Below, piece by piece: positions 11,201-21,297 of a stretch of DNA of 64,000 nucleotides (positions are counted from its first letter, which is position 1; each line of letters begins with the position of its first letter). The translations under genes and the position numbers were made by a program. The DNA comes from Purpureocillium takamizusanense (Eukaryota > Ascomycota > Sordariomycetes > Hypocreales > Ophiocordycipitaceae): NCBI RefSeq assembly GCF_022605165.1, contig NC_063070.1, positions 434,001-498,000 of the forward strand, in the 5' to 3' direction. A model generated the notes under the pieces. That model saw nothing but the letters and a program-made list of their open reading frames with translations. It had not been told where the DNA came from and made no database searches.

Positions 11201-12149
11201 TAGCAAAACCAACTACGTAGCCGTCTCTGTCTGGCCTTTCGAACATGTGCGCCACGACCAACGCGGCGAACCATGGGTCGGACAATCTCGGACGGGCGGA
11301 TCGGGAAGGGTGACACGTCCCCCCTCGTGACAACACCACTGGTGTCCGCTGCGCCTTTGCGCCCTGGTGACCAGATGTGTGCTCGGTTCTCACCAACTTG
11401 CGGGTGCACCGTGTACTTGGCGCTATATGGTGTTTTCACGCTCCCCTTTTGGCGCCCTCCTCTCCGGCAACAAGACACTCCACGGTCTGCGAGCCATTTC
11501 CGTGCCCCGAGAGCGCAATGGCTGCCGGGGGACCCATCATGCAGTTGCGCCTTCCGGGGATTCCGGAACATGGGCATGGGGCCAGAGGCTTGTGACTCGT
11601 GAGCACATTATGGCGGGGTGCGCCCGAGAAAACATGTCTGGTTCGCCCCGACCCTGTGCTAGGCAACCATGCACGAAGCCTCGCGCAGGAACTGGTTGTA
11701 GATTCACGTTTAGGCATACCAGTGCTCACATATAACGGGCTTGCTGCTCGCCCACATGCCTGTTGCCTTACTTAACTCACACATGAACAGAGGCCGGCCA
11801 AAACTAAGAGAGGGCACATTCGGGAGGCAGGCATAGTCACAGTCGGTCCCTTTTTACTCTACTTCGCATCATCTCTCCACGAGAAGCGCATAGTAACAGC
11901 TCTTAAATCACTGCGTCTAATAGTATAGTGTCTCGCCTGCCAGGACTTAAACCCGCTCGACATTAGGCGCAATGTCCGGAGCCGGTTATTAGCGGGGGTC
12001 CGGTCGGCTCGTGGGCGACGGGTCACTCCAACGCCAGAGCTGGAGTGACGACGGGACCTGGGCTCCCGAGCCAAACGTCATCAACAGCGTCGTTCATAGT
12101 ACAAAGATAAGAGGTAAGTACACGAAGTATGGGCCATGATATAATACAC
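8212..12149. other. Gene-poor, GC-normal stretch
   Basis: Nearly 4 kb without a gene I can support. It holds the upstream region of the Ytp1-like gene, an 11-G run at 9136-9146, clusters of TAGGTAC/TACCTA words (about 9420-9780, 10280-10330, 10490-10680), and a tRNA-Gly-like relic at 11913-11970. Open frames such as 8800-9345 (-) and 10779-11396 (-) are Pro/Ser/Arg-rich, lack recognisable domains and look like chance frames. A non-coding transcript cannot be excluded. Confidence 0.5.
11913..11970 (+). pseudogene. tRNA-Gly(GCC)-like relic
   Basis: The segment begins GCGTCTAATAGTATAGTG and contains CTCGCCTGCCA, matching the acceptor/D-arm start and the anticodon region of eukaryotic tRNA-Gly with GCC anticodon. 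The 3' end TTAGGCGC pairs with the 5' end over seven base pairs (one G-U). It is only 58 nt long. Part of the D loop, half of the anticodon stem and a normal T arm are missing, so a full cloverleaf cannot form. It is called a decayed tRNA or tRNA-derived repeat fragment. Confidence 0.35.
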
Positions 12150-12986
12150 TCAAAGCGCAGGCCTGTCGCCAACAAGACGCCATTCGTCACCGGCGGCAGC
12201 AACACGACCCTCGCGCTGCAGTTTGTCCAATATTTGTACGACACCTCCATGGGCGGCTGCGTGGAGGCTTTCTGGGGTGTCCCGATACACCACTTTGACG
12301 ATATCCATGACGGTCCAAGCCGACGCATTGGAAGACATGACCTCTAGAACCTGTTGTTCGCGTTGCCTCCGGTGGGCAAGGTACTCGGCGATGCGCGAGG
12401 GCCCATCCTCAACGACCGGACCATGGCCGGGATACGCTCGGCCTGAGAAAAGTGTCTGCATCTTGGAAAGACTGGCAAGATAGACTAAGAGATCCTCGAA
12501 GACGGCGGTGCCATGGCCAAGAACATTGTCGGCGGTGAACATGGCGTCCTCCTCTTCCAAGATGAAGACCACATGATCGGTTGTGTGGCCTGGCGTGTGC
12601 ACCGCCGTGAGTGTGGCCCCGTCGACGCGAAAGACCTGGCCATCCTTGATGGGCGACTGGTCGGGTGCCGGGTCCGATTTGAAAACGGCGACGTCTGGGA
12701 CAAGGCTCAGCAATTGGGCGATGCCGCCCGTGTGATCGGTATGCCAATGGGACATGAGGGCGGTCTGAACAGTGGCCGCCTCGGACTCGAGGGTCCTCTT
12801 GAGCGACTCCAGCCATGCATGGCGGCCCTCGCCAGTATCGACGAGGATTCGCTGCCTTCCCGTGCCGAGCAAATAGGTGTTGGTCCCCTGGAGCGTAAAC
12901 TTGCCTGGGTTCCCCCCCAAGATGCGGATGCACGCCGGGCTAAGGCGCTCGACAGGCGGCAACGAAGCAAGATGGCGACTTGCCAT
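12150..12986 (-). CDS. LACTB2-like metallo-beta-lactamase-fold hydrolase
   Basis: Uninterrupted 278-aa frame from ATG 12986. Zinc ligands are visible in HWHTDH (residues 80-85), with later TPGHTTDH, a FTADNVLG aspartate motif and AYPGHGP. The NPGKFTLQGTNTYLLG start is typical of the LACTB2/fungal thioesterase-like branch. A winged-helix-like tail (residues about 220-278) fits LACTB2, whose animal member is a mitochondrial endoribonuclease. Related fungal enzymes release polyketides as thioesterases, but no polyketide synthase is nearby, so a housekeeping hydrolase is more likely. Substrate is unassigned. The gene is divergent from the downstream carrier gene. Confidence 0.85.
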   Translation of the reverse strand: MASRHLASLPPVERLSPACIRILGGNPGKFTLQGTNTYLLGTGRQRILVDTGEGRHAWLESLKRTLESEAATVQTALMSHWHTDHTGGIAQLLSLVPDVAVFKSDPAPDQSPIKDGQVFRVDGATLTAVHTPGHTTDHVVFILEEEDAMFTADNVLGHGTAVFEDLLVYLASLSKMQTLFSGRAYPGHGPVVEDGPSRIAEYLAHRRQREQQVLEVMSSNASAWTVMDIVKVVYRDTPESLHAAAHGGVVQILDKLQREGRVAAAGDEWRLVGDRPAL

Positions 12987-13110
12987 CGTGATGAGGTGAC
13001 GCGGCCCGCGGAAGAATAGTCAGATGCTCCTCACGTTACTTTGGACGCTGCGCGCGGCTGGTGTCGCTGCTGAGGCTGGTGACGCTGCGGCGGCGGCGGC
13101 GGCGACGACG

Positions 13111-13151
<41 letters not shown>

Positions 13152-14069
13152 CACTGCACTTCCGAAGGGGGCGCGCAGCATCCCTATCTGTCTCGAGGAT
13201 GCAGTCGTGCGCTCGGGCTTGCGCGCAACGTCTTTAACCCAAAGCCGCCGGATTGATTACCAGTGGCTTTGTTTCCGCGATGCTGGTGGCGGGTGATTGT
13301 ATGATGCAGCAAGAGCCGAGGTCTCTGCGAAGTACCTCGTACGCATCTATCTTAGTACCTTGATTACCTGTACTCGAGGTAGGCAGCAGGTTCCTGCAGT
13401 ACCTTAGTACTTCGTACCTACGTCTCGATGATGTGCCAAAGGCCCCCAGCGCGGGGTCGAGGGGAGGCGGGAGGCGGAGAGACGCTGGGCAGCCCTGCCC
13501 TCCACTGCCGTGCCTGCGTGACCTCGCCCGCGCGTGTACCTCGGGCCGAGCCACCGAACGCGCGCGCAAGCGCCGGCGGGGTATTCTTTTCTCCCTTCCA
13601 GTTCTCTCGGGCACAGAGGAGCGGACGTGTGCCCCCCACAGGCGCCGCAAGCGGAGCCGCAACCACCCCACGTACTGACGTTATAGCTTGGGGCTAGTTA
13701 CTTCGTAACTACCAAGATCAAAAAGAATAGCAGTCCGTTAACATGCTCGTTCCTCCGTCGAAAATAATAAGTAAAAATAATTCTCCAACGCCTCATTCAC
13801 TGACGTAACATGACCTACTATACGAAGTACCTATCCTACCTTATAGTCAGCAAGACACGAATCAGCTTAGGCACTCACCAACCCCTCCATATCGTCTGCT
13901 CCGCCAGCGGATGACGAGCTGGCTTGACGAGACGTCGCAGCTTCAAGCAACCTCACCTCGAGCACCGTCGTCGTCGTCGTCATTCACCCCGCCATCATCG
14001 CCCCGTCGCATGCATGTCTGGCACTACCCCTCGCCCCATTCACCTTAAGCCTCCACCGCCGTCGCCGCC
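12987..14069. other. Divergent promoter region with trinucleotide repeats
   Basis: 1.1 kb between the metallo-hydrolase (-) and the carrier (+) genes. It contains a GCT/GCG-type trinucleotide tract at about 13085-13148 just upstream of the hydrolase, several GTACTTCGTACC-type words (13320-13430, 13820-13835), and a CT/CA-rich leader before 14070. Frames such as 13024-13296 are poly-Ala readings of the repeat and are not called genes. Confidence 0.55.
13085..13148. repeat. GCG/GCT trinucleotide tract
   Basis: GCG GCG GCG GCG units followed by an uninterrupted GCT run of about ten copies. On the sense strand of the adjacent metallo-hydrolase gene this reads AGC/CAG and would fall in its 5' untranslated or promoter DNA. 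Confidence 0.8.
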
Positions 14070-14999
14070 ATGTCGGCCGACTTTTGGGCCGGCTACCTCA
14101 GCGGTGCTATAGGCATCATCATTGGCAATCCCCTTGACATCGTCAAGGTCCGTCTACAGGCCGCCTCGAATCGGGCGCCTCCACTGCCCGCGTCGCTATC
14201 ACCGTCCCCCTCGTCCCCTTTGCTTTCGACCGCATCTCCGAATCTCTACTCGCGACTGCGTCCCACCGCCGCCCTCTCCACCGGTACCGCCGCGCCCATA
14301 CTCGGATACGGAGCACTAAATGCCGTCCTCTTCGTCTCGTACAACCGGTCCAAGCCTGCCATCAACCGCCTCTTGTCGACGCGCGACAGTCTGTGGGCAA
14401 CCTGGCTTGCCGGGGCCGTAGGAGGCCTGTCCACTTGGGTCGTCAGCGCACCGACAGAGCTCGTTAAATGCCGTGCTCAGGTCTCTACACCGGAAGCCTC
14501 CAGCTGGGCTGTTAGTCGTCAGATTTGGAGTACGGGGGGCATTCGAGGCTTCTACTTCGGCGGCCTGGTCACAGCCCTGCGCGACAGCATCGGCTACGGC
14601 TTTTACTTCTGGTCCTACGAGCTCACCACCCGCAACTGGCCATCATCACACAGCACCCCTAACGGCCCATACCGGGTCCTCATTTGCGGCGGCTTGGCCG
14701 GCATCATCACCTGGGCCAGCGTTTTCCCCCTCGATGTAATCAAGACACGTCTCCAGACCCAGCGCTGGGGCCCTGAAGGTTCGTCATTGCTTCATATGAA
14801 ACGCCTGGGCGCCATGGCTGTTGCTCGGGAGGCGTTTAGTCAGGGCGGTTTCCCCATCTTCTTCCGCGGCATCGCTGTCTGCAGTATCAGAGCCTTCATC
14901 GTCAACGCCATTCAGTGGGCTGTCTACGAGTGGACGATGAAGGAGATCAGTGGTGGTCACGAGCCACTCATCAATAATACAGCTGTCGTGCTGGAATGA
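14070..14999 (+). CDS. Mitochondrial carrier family (SLC25) protein
   Basis: Single-exon 309-aa carrier with start ATG 14070 in an ideal GCCGCCATG context. The three repeats of the family are marked by PLDIVKVRLQ, PTELVKCRAQ and PLDVIKTRLQ, each followed by membrane helices. Such proteins exchange metabolites across the inner mitochondrial membrane. The first repeat carries a Pro/Ser-rich insert of about 35 residues directly after its signature and lacks a clear conserved Gly-rich matrix motif. The opening SADFWAGYLSGAIGIIIGNP resembles the SLC25A45/47/48 and acylcarnitine/amino-acid carrier branch, but the substrate cannot be read from the sequence. Confidence 0.9.
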   Translation: MSADFWAGYLSGAIGIIIGNPLDIVKVRLQAASNRAPPLPASLSPSPSSPLLSTASPNLYSRLRPTAALSTGTAAPILGYGALNAVLFVSYNRSKPAINRLLSTRDSLWATWLAGAVGGLSTWVVSAPTELVKCRAQVSTPEASSWAVSRQIWSTGGIRGFYFGGLVTALRDSIGYGFYFWSYELTTRNWPSSHSTPNGPYRVLICGGLAGIITWASVFPLDVIKTRLQTQRWGPEGSSLLHMKRLGAMAVAREAFSQGGFPIFFRGIAVCSIRAFIVNAIQWAVYEWTMKEISGGHEPLINNTAVVLE

Positions 15000-15928
15000 G
15001 CCCGCCCTCTTGTGCGGCTCAGTCCGCGCTGCTGGTGCCCGGGCACCAATGAAATAGCCATGTCGCCTTCGTCGGATCGCCTTGCACGCGATCTCCTAGA
15101 TGGTAGATGACATTCTGGGCCGAACTGCTTACGTTTCTAATCAACGGGACAGCTGTTCAGGCCAGTATCCACGCCCGTGGACATATTGCTACATCCAGTA
15201 TACCGGAACTGATGCCACCTCAACGTTGCCCTACACTGCGACTCTCAAGACAGCGCTGCCTAGTTTACTGGGCCACGCCCTGCCATGCTACGCATCTGGC
15301 TGTCTCTGGCCATGGCCTCTGCTTTGCTATTGACACGCATTGCAAGTCTTCAGACAATGCTTGCTCACCATGGTGTATGTGGCATCTCTGTCCCTGCCGC
15401 GCGAAACCCACTCTCGACATACAAAAGCAATGACGCGATGAACGCCTTTGATTCAGCAGTCTGACGCAAGGTCTCAACATCCTCCCACGGACTGTTTTCA
15501 AAGTGCGCTGGCAGAAAGAGCTGGTAGTGAAGCGGGAAAAGCTATACAATTCTGTCGGAAGTTTGGGTACTTGAATATTTGTGTCCGGCTCCACGACGTC
15601 AATGATAGTACCATGCAGTCCTGACAGGCGGAGGGCTTGGACTATCCTTTGTAGACATCAAGAGTTCGTAGCTTGGATAGCTGGTCTTCTTTTTTTGTCA
15701 GTAAATAATCTCGGGCGCTCGAAAAAAATGAGCTCCAGGACACGTGCCACGGTCAACGCAATAAACATTAACGTCGCCTCTATACCAGACTCAGCCACAG
15801 TACTAGGGACCCGCGTCGACGAATCTTACCGTCGTCACAGTCAAACCTCAGCTTCGCACCCTCTGCGAAATGGTTCCTACAGGCCTATCCGCTCCCACGA
15901 TTCTTGCCATAATTATCACTACAACCCA
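15000..15928. other. Convergent intergenic region
   Basis: 929 nt between the carrier (+) and the RSC subunit (-) stops. Short open frames on both strands have no recognisable domain. No gene or RNA is supported. Confidence 0.55.
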
Positions 15929-18900
15929 TCATGCCATCCCGCGCGCATCAGCCGATTGGCGCCACCCAACTAGTCCAGCGTCTGCTTGCCACTCAGGCGT
16001 ACCCTGGCCAAGGTGTTGGAAATACTGACTCAGGGCTTGGGCAGCTTGCGCTGCCACAGGGTTCTCATCCCATGAACAAGAATTCGCTGAATTTTGCTGC
16101 TTCCTGCCAGCATCAACAGTCAGGGCCTCGTCCCGCTCCTTCCTCTTTTTAGATCGTTCAGAGAGCCAGGCTTCTCGCCCAGCAAGATATCTCATGCTGT
16201 GTCCTAGACCTGCACTACACGACGCGAGCCTGCCGTGGCTTCGGTCGAGTGGCGGCGCATTGAAGAACAGAATCCGCCCTGCACTGTCGTGCTGGAATGT
16301 TTCACGCATCTCACGTGGGACTGACTCGTTGACGTTCTCCGGCAGGGTATAGACTTCTGGCGGCCTCGGAGGATTGTACATGTTGGCGTGTGTCGCCGAC
16401 GCGTGACCGCTTGGTGTGAAAGGCACGCGGGCTCCGGGGGCCAAGTGACCTTGGGGATAGCTTCCGGTGAGCGGGTTGGGCATTGGCTGGTGGTGTGGTC
16501 CCGCCGCTGGAGACTGCGGATATGCGGATGGATAGTTGGCGACAAAGCCAGGTTGGATTTGGTGCTGGTAGTGGTGTACAGGCCGCATACCACCTAACTG
16601 AGGTCCGGGACCGGCGTGATGTGGCGGATGAGGGATCGGCACCGGGGTCTGATGCATCGCTTGGCCGCCAGGCGCGGGGGTCACTGGCTGGAAGTGAGGC
16701 GTCATCTGCGTGTTGAACGAGTTGGGCGACGGTGAGGGCCCAGGCGGATGGAACGAAATCTGCGTTGCCCTGGCTGAGGCGTCTACTTGTGCGTCTCTGC
16801 CCATGGACAGCATCGAGGAGCGCCGCAGCGTGCCGGATTGCGTGTCAGCCATCGAAGAGGTTCGTGGTGGCGGAGTTAGCTCGGGTGGCGGTGACTCCTA
16901 ACACAGTAGATGGTCAGCGAACGAAAGCCAATCCTCGGCTGTCGGCCCGCGTGGCCCTGAAACCAGAAGAGGCAACTCACGTTCGGCTCTGGCGGTCGTC
17001 GATGCACAGCGCCTACGATGGGCGGCGCATTGGGACTCCCCCAAGTCGGGCGCGGAAGGTCATCTGTTTCTTTGGCATCCTCGCGCAATAGGTGCTTGAT
17101 CGGGCTGGGGACTTTCTTCATGCGTCGCGGCGCATCGAACAGATCCATCTCGTAGTCTCTCTCGCGCACCTCGTCTGGCACGCAGCTTGCCCAGGTCTTG
17201 ATCTTGTTGAACCGGAACTTTTCCTCGTTGTACCGTGACTCGCAAACGTAGACTTCCTTGTCAGGTGGAAAGCCTCGTGGGCGTCCTTTGTTGAAACGTG
17301 TTACAAACATGACGAAGCAGCGATCGAGCACATCGCTGATCTGATGATCGCGGTACTGTCCCGTTTTGACCACCTCATGCTCAAAAAAATGTTTCTCGTA
17401 GCGATGGACCGTTTGCTCGGGGCGGTAGTACCAGCAAGCATTGATCCACTTCTGACCTGCACGATCTTGCCATGTTCGAAAGATCTGAGCTACGATGGGT
17501 TTTGCCAAGTCGTTCGGGTTCCGAATGTGCACCCAGTCACCTACACGGCGAAGTTATCAGCCTATCAATGCCTGTTCCGAGGCCACGAGCAATGCACTTA
17601 CCAACTCTCCACGTCTGTCCACTATAGACAATCTCAGCCAGAGGGAGCTTGCCATCTTCGTCACGAAAATCGTCGTCTGGCTTGGCCTTTTCTTGCTCGG
17701 CCAGCGTCCGGGCTTGGCTTTGAAGCTCAACTGCGGCCTGGTATACATCGCTGTCGTCTTCGTTGTACTCCTTGGCGTTCCCAAACATGATATCCAGATC
17801 GGCAAGGACTTGTTCCACATCGCGATACTTCTTTCTTTTAGCCTTCTTCTTGATGTTGTCGAGGGCAATCGGGTTGGTGATTGCCTGGAAGTAATCGGGA
17901 ACCGCGGTCTTGTCCGGCAACTTCTCGAAGGGCTGTATCAACAACCTTCCGTCTGGATCCTTGAACTTTCTAAGGCCCTTGAGGATAGATGAGATACGGG
18001 CCTCCATGGGTGTGAGAACGCTTGGTGGGCGACCTCTCTTCTTGTGTGCATCATCCTTATCGCCATCACGATCCTTGCGGCTGACTGAGGCCGATCGTCT
18101 CCAGTCGGGCCTTCGCCGCCGGCGACGCCCCCTAGAGTCTTCATCAGAGGAGTCATCGTCCTCCTCCTCCTCCTCCTCCTCCTCCTCCTCCTCCTCCTCC
18201 TCTTCGTCGTCGTCGTCGTCATCTGCCTCCTCAGCATCTTCCTCCTCTGAGTCTCGCGACGGCGACTCTTCGGCCGGCGGAAGCTCACCCAGATCAGGGA
18301 GTTTAGCGTCGTCGGTAGTAATTTGGCCATTGTCTACCAGCTTCCTCAACTCCTCCTGGAACACCTCACGTAGTCGCACAGCGGCCCCGAATATGGGCGC
18401 GGATGGTCGATTGTAGACTTGCGCGTTGTGGCAAATTTGAGCAACATCTTTGACAAACTCGGCAAATGTCGCGTATAACTTCTTCTGAGTTTTCCCCTGT
18501 CGTCCCACAGATCAGCTATGGACATCAGGCTGATTGAATCGACACTGTCACTTACGCGAATGGTACTGAAAGCGATCGGCTCAGATATGACTTCGAAGTA
18601 GTCGGGCAATACGCGCCGGTTGGGAATTCGTTGGAATCCCGCTGCTAATTCCTCACCGCTGTGTATATCTGTCAGCCAGCTCCGGGGGACAAGAGATGAA
18701 GGTCGTAGCGTGGACTGACTCTTCCTCAACAGTGCACAGATAGGTGGAAAGCCGTTGAATGATCTGGAACATGTCGTGGTCTTGCTCCCCACCATTCCCG
18801 TCGCTGACATCGTCTTCAGCATCATCGTCTAGGCTCGCTCCATGTTCAACATCATAGCCCGCCAGATCTGTGACATCTTCGTTATCGTGGTCTTTCATCT

Positions 18901-18955
18901 CGACGTCTCGGTCGGCTTCGGCGTCATCCGTTGGCCTAACACGTCGCCCCGACAT
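15929..18955 (-). CDS. RSC1: RSC chromatin-remodelling subunit Rsc1/Rsc2-type
   Basis: Spliced model complement(15929..16897, 16981..17540, 17602..18496, 18556..18658, 18720..18955), 920 aa; all introns are GT-AG. Domain order: acidic N-terminus; bromodomain 1 (about residues 50-170, with PDYFEVISEPIAFSTI and ICHNAQVYN); an Asp/Glu tract at about 196-233; an AT-hook core RGRPP near 267; bromodomain 2 (about 275-378, with VPDYFQAITNPIALDNI and NAKEYN); a BAH domain from about 405 (VGDWVHIRNPND, ACWYYRPEQT); and a long Pro/Gln/His-rich tail. This is the architecture of yeast Rsc1/Rsc2, nuclear subunits that bind acetylated nucleosomes. An in-frame ATG at 18970 could add five residues. Only one such gene is expected in filamentous fungi, hence the joint name. 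Confidence 0.93.
18160..18228. repeat. In-frame CTC/GTC microsatellite coding an acidic tract
   Basis: A run of CTC triplets followed by CGTCGTCGT triplets, inside exon 3 of the RSC gene. On the coding strand it reads GAC then GAG codons, giving six or more Asp followed by about 17 Glu. The triplet period keeps frame if the run expands or contracts. Confidence 0.85.
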
Positions 18956-21297
18956 GATCGCGCAGTGCACAACTGACTGCTAGACGCACGAGCGGCTGAT
19001 GATGCCAGGAGTGGTTACTGATAGGGATGCTGCGTCGCCGGTTATTGGCGTGGGATCTTGCACGATTTGTGCGCTCGCTCGAAGGAAAGGCTCGAGCTGT
19101 TGTCGCGTGTCGGAATGTCTGATCGATGCGGGAAGAGGGAGCGTGTGAGCGTGGATACGGTGGAGCTGTGTGCTTCGAACGACAGTGCATTCTTCATTAG
19201 GTTTAGTGTCTCATCCCTTTAGAGGGTGTCGGGTTACACTATGCGAAATCGAGCGATAGGACATACCAGCCCTCCTTCTATATATAGTCAGCGATATATA
19301 AAATAATTTCCCGGTATATTATAAAATTATATCTACTATTTATTTATCTATATATACTTTAGGTACTATATAAGATAATATAGTACTTTAATCTTATATA
19401 AATTATTATCTTAATAAGAAATAAGTAAAATATAATATTATATATTTTAAGTAAGCTAAGTAACTTTAAATATAATATATTTCTTATAATAACTTTAGAT
19501 ATTAAGATATTAAAGATATATATAAAAGTAAAGAGTTATTATAAGCTTTATATTTTAGTAAAAAATAACGTATAATTAAGGCTATAATAAAGAGTTTTAT
19601 TATTAATAAAGAAAGAAAGGTTTATAAATAAAAATATTATACTTTTTAATTAAATTATATTAAATAGCTTATTATACTTATATACTATTTATTATTAAGC
19701 TTAATATAAGACTAATTTATAAAAAGAGTTATATAATATTAACTTTAATATATTATAGCTAATATCTCTAAAGCTATTTATAAGGCTATTTATAATATTA
19801 GTTATAATATTATTAAATAGCTCTTTTATAAGCTCTTAAAAGAGCTATTATTATTCTTTTATCTTCTTTTTATTATTATTATTATTATTCATTCTTATTA
19901 TTATAACTTTTATATTATTTTTACTATTCGTATTATTCTTATAAGTAATACTATTTATAAAGCTAGTTTTCTTTAGTTATAAAGCTATCTCTACCCTATA
20001 GCCTGCTATACCTAACTACTATTTATAGCCTAGGTTAGCGCGTAACTACGACTAAGTATAACTATTACTAAGTAACCCGCCTATAAGCTTTAATTTAATA
20101 TTATTACTAACGCACTAAAAATAGCTAGCGCGGTATAAAAGCGGGGCGCGGGCTTAGAAAAAAGTAAAACGGCTCTATAACTAAAAAAAAATAAGCTTTA
20201 TAAATAATAATACTCTTATTAATAAGCCTCTTAACTTATATTTAAGAAATTTATATTAGGATTTAAGAGCTTTATAATAACTTTTAGATATTATTTAATA
20301 GTTAATAATATTTTAATATATATAAGGTATTAAGTTTTTATCTCTATATAAAAGCTAGTCTATAAAAGCTTATTATTCTTTTTTTATTATTCTTTTTTAT
20401 AAAGTATATAAGTAGTTTAATATTAATTTATGTATATATTTTATTACTATCTTTTATATTATTTATAGGCATTATAGTTATTATATTCTATTTTTACGCT
20501 AGTTTAGTCTAAGCTTAATAGTACTTAGCTATCTATAATTAATAGATATAAGGCCCTGCTTAATATAGTATAGTTATAATAACCGCCCCTTAATTAAGGG
20601 AATCTTAAAATATCGATAAAATAAAAATTAGCACCTTACCTTTTTAAAAAGTAGTTTTTATAAGGCGTTAATAAGGGTTCGAGTTATATAAGCGCCCGAA
20701 TATACCTTTTAACGCTATACCTAAATAAGTTAGATTTCTTGGCATCTATACCTATTTGGGTTACGTGGTTAGTATAACTATACTTTCGTCGCAACCGCGC
20801 AAAGGGCACCCTTTTCGCCAACCGCGCCCCGGTTAAGAGCTCAATTTTGCTCCAGCTTACTATAGGCGCCGCCGCTAGAGACTAACTACGGGCGGCGTAG
20901 GCCTGCTGCCCGTGCCCGGGCGTTAGAAAACTGCTATATAATACGGTACATTAGCTTGGAACCCTGGCCTATGCAAGCCGGAAAGCGGGTCCCAATGTCA
21001 CTTTTCAAAATCGCGGTTACACTGACCGCGCGTGCCGAGCAGGGCCTAAACAACTCCGCCTCCTGCGTAACGGCGCTGCTGACACCTTCGCCTCCCAACC
21101 GGAGTTAACCCCCAGACAGTCACGGACAGCGACGCCAGCGAGCACTCTGCTGGTACTCCTATAGCGCGAGCCGACACGGGCGAGGGCGTAGCATTCAAGG
21201 GCAACAACGGGGTTTGCCCTAGAAGCGGGCTGGGCCTCGAGGGCGGCACGTCATCCTGCACTCTTCATACAATCGACCCTACCCTACGGCAAGAGTC
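18956..21297. other. Intergenic region containing RIP island
   Basis: Normal promoter DNA of the RSC gene to about 19250, an AT-rich RIP island to about 20780, then a partly mutated GC-richer stretch (20780-21000) and the OTU1-like promoter. No intact gene is present in the 2.3 kb. Confidence 0.65.
19260..20780. mobile_element. RIP-degraded repeat relic (unclassified)
   Basis: About 1.5 kb of very AT-rich DNA nearly lacking CA and TG. The part at about 19945-20165 (an AAAGCTATCTCTACC block, later AATAGCTAGCGCGG and GGGGCGCGGG) recurs at about 36590-36750 and in part at 43665-43705 inside the large block, so it is a dispersed repeat. No reading frame survives and the element class cannot be told. 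Confidence 0.6.

Noticed and set aside
10779..11396. 205-codon minus-strand open frame
   Set aside because: No domain or conserved-looking segment; long chance frames are common in this GC-normal region.
12150..12986. Metallo-hydrolase as part of an aromatic polyketide gene cluster
   Set aside because: No polyketide synthase, oxygenase or transporter cluster is present nearby.
13024..13296. Open frame giving poly-Ala protein
   Set aside because: It is simply a reading of the GCG/GCT trinucleotide tract in the promoter of the neighbouring gene.
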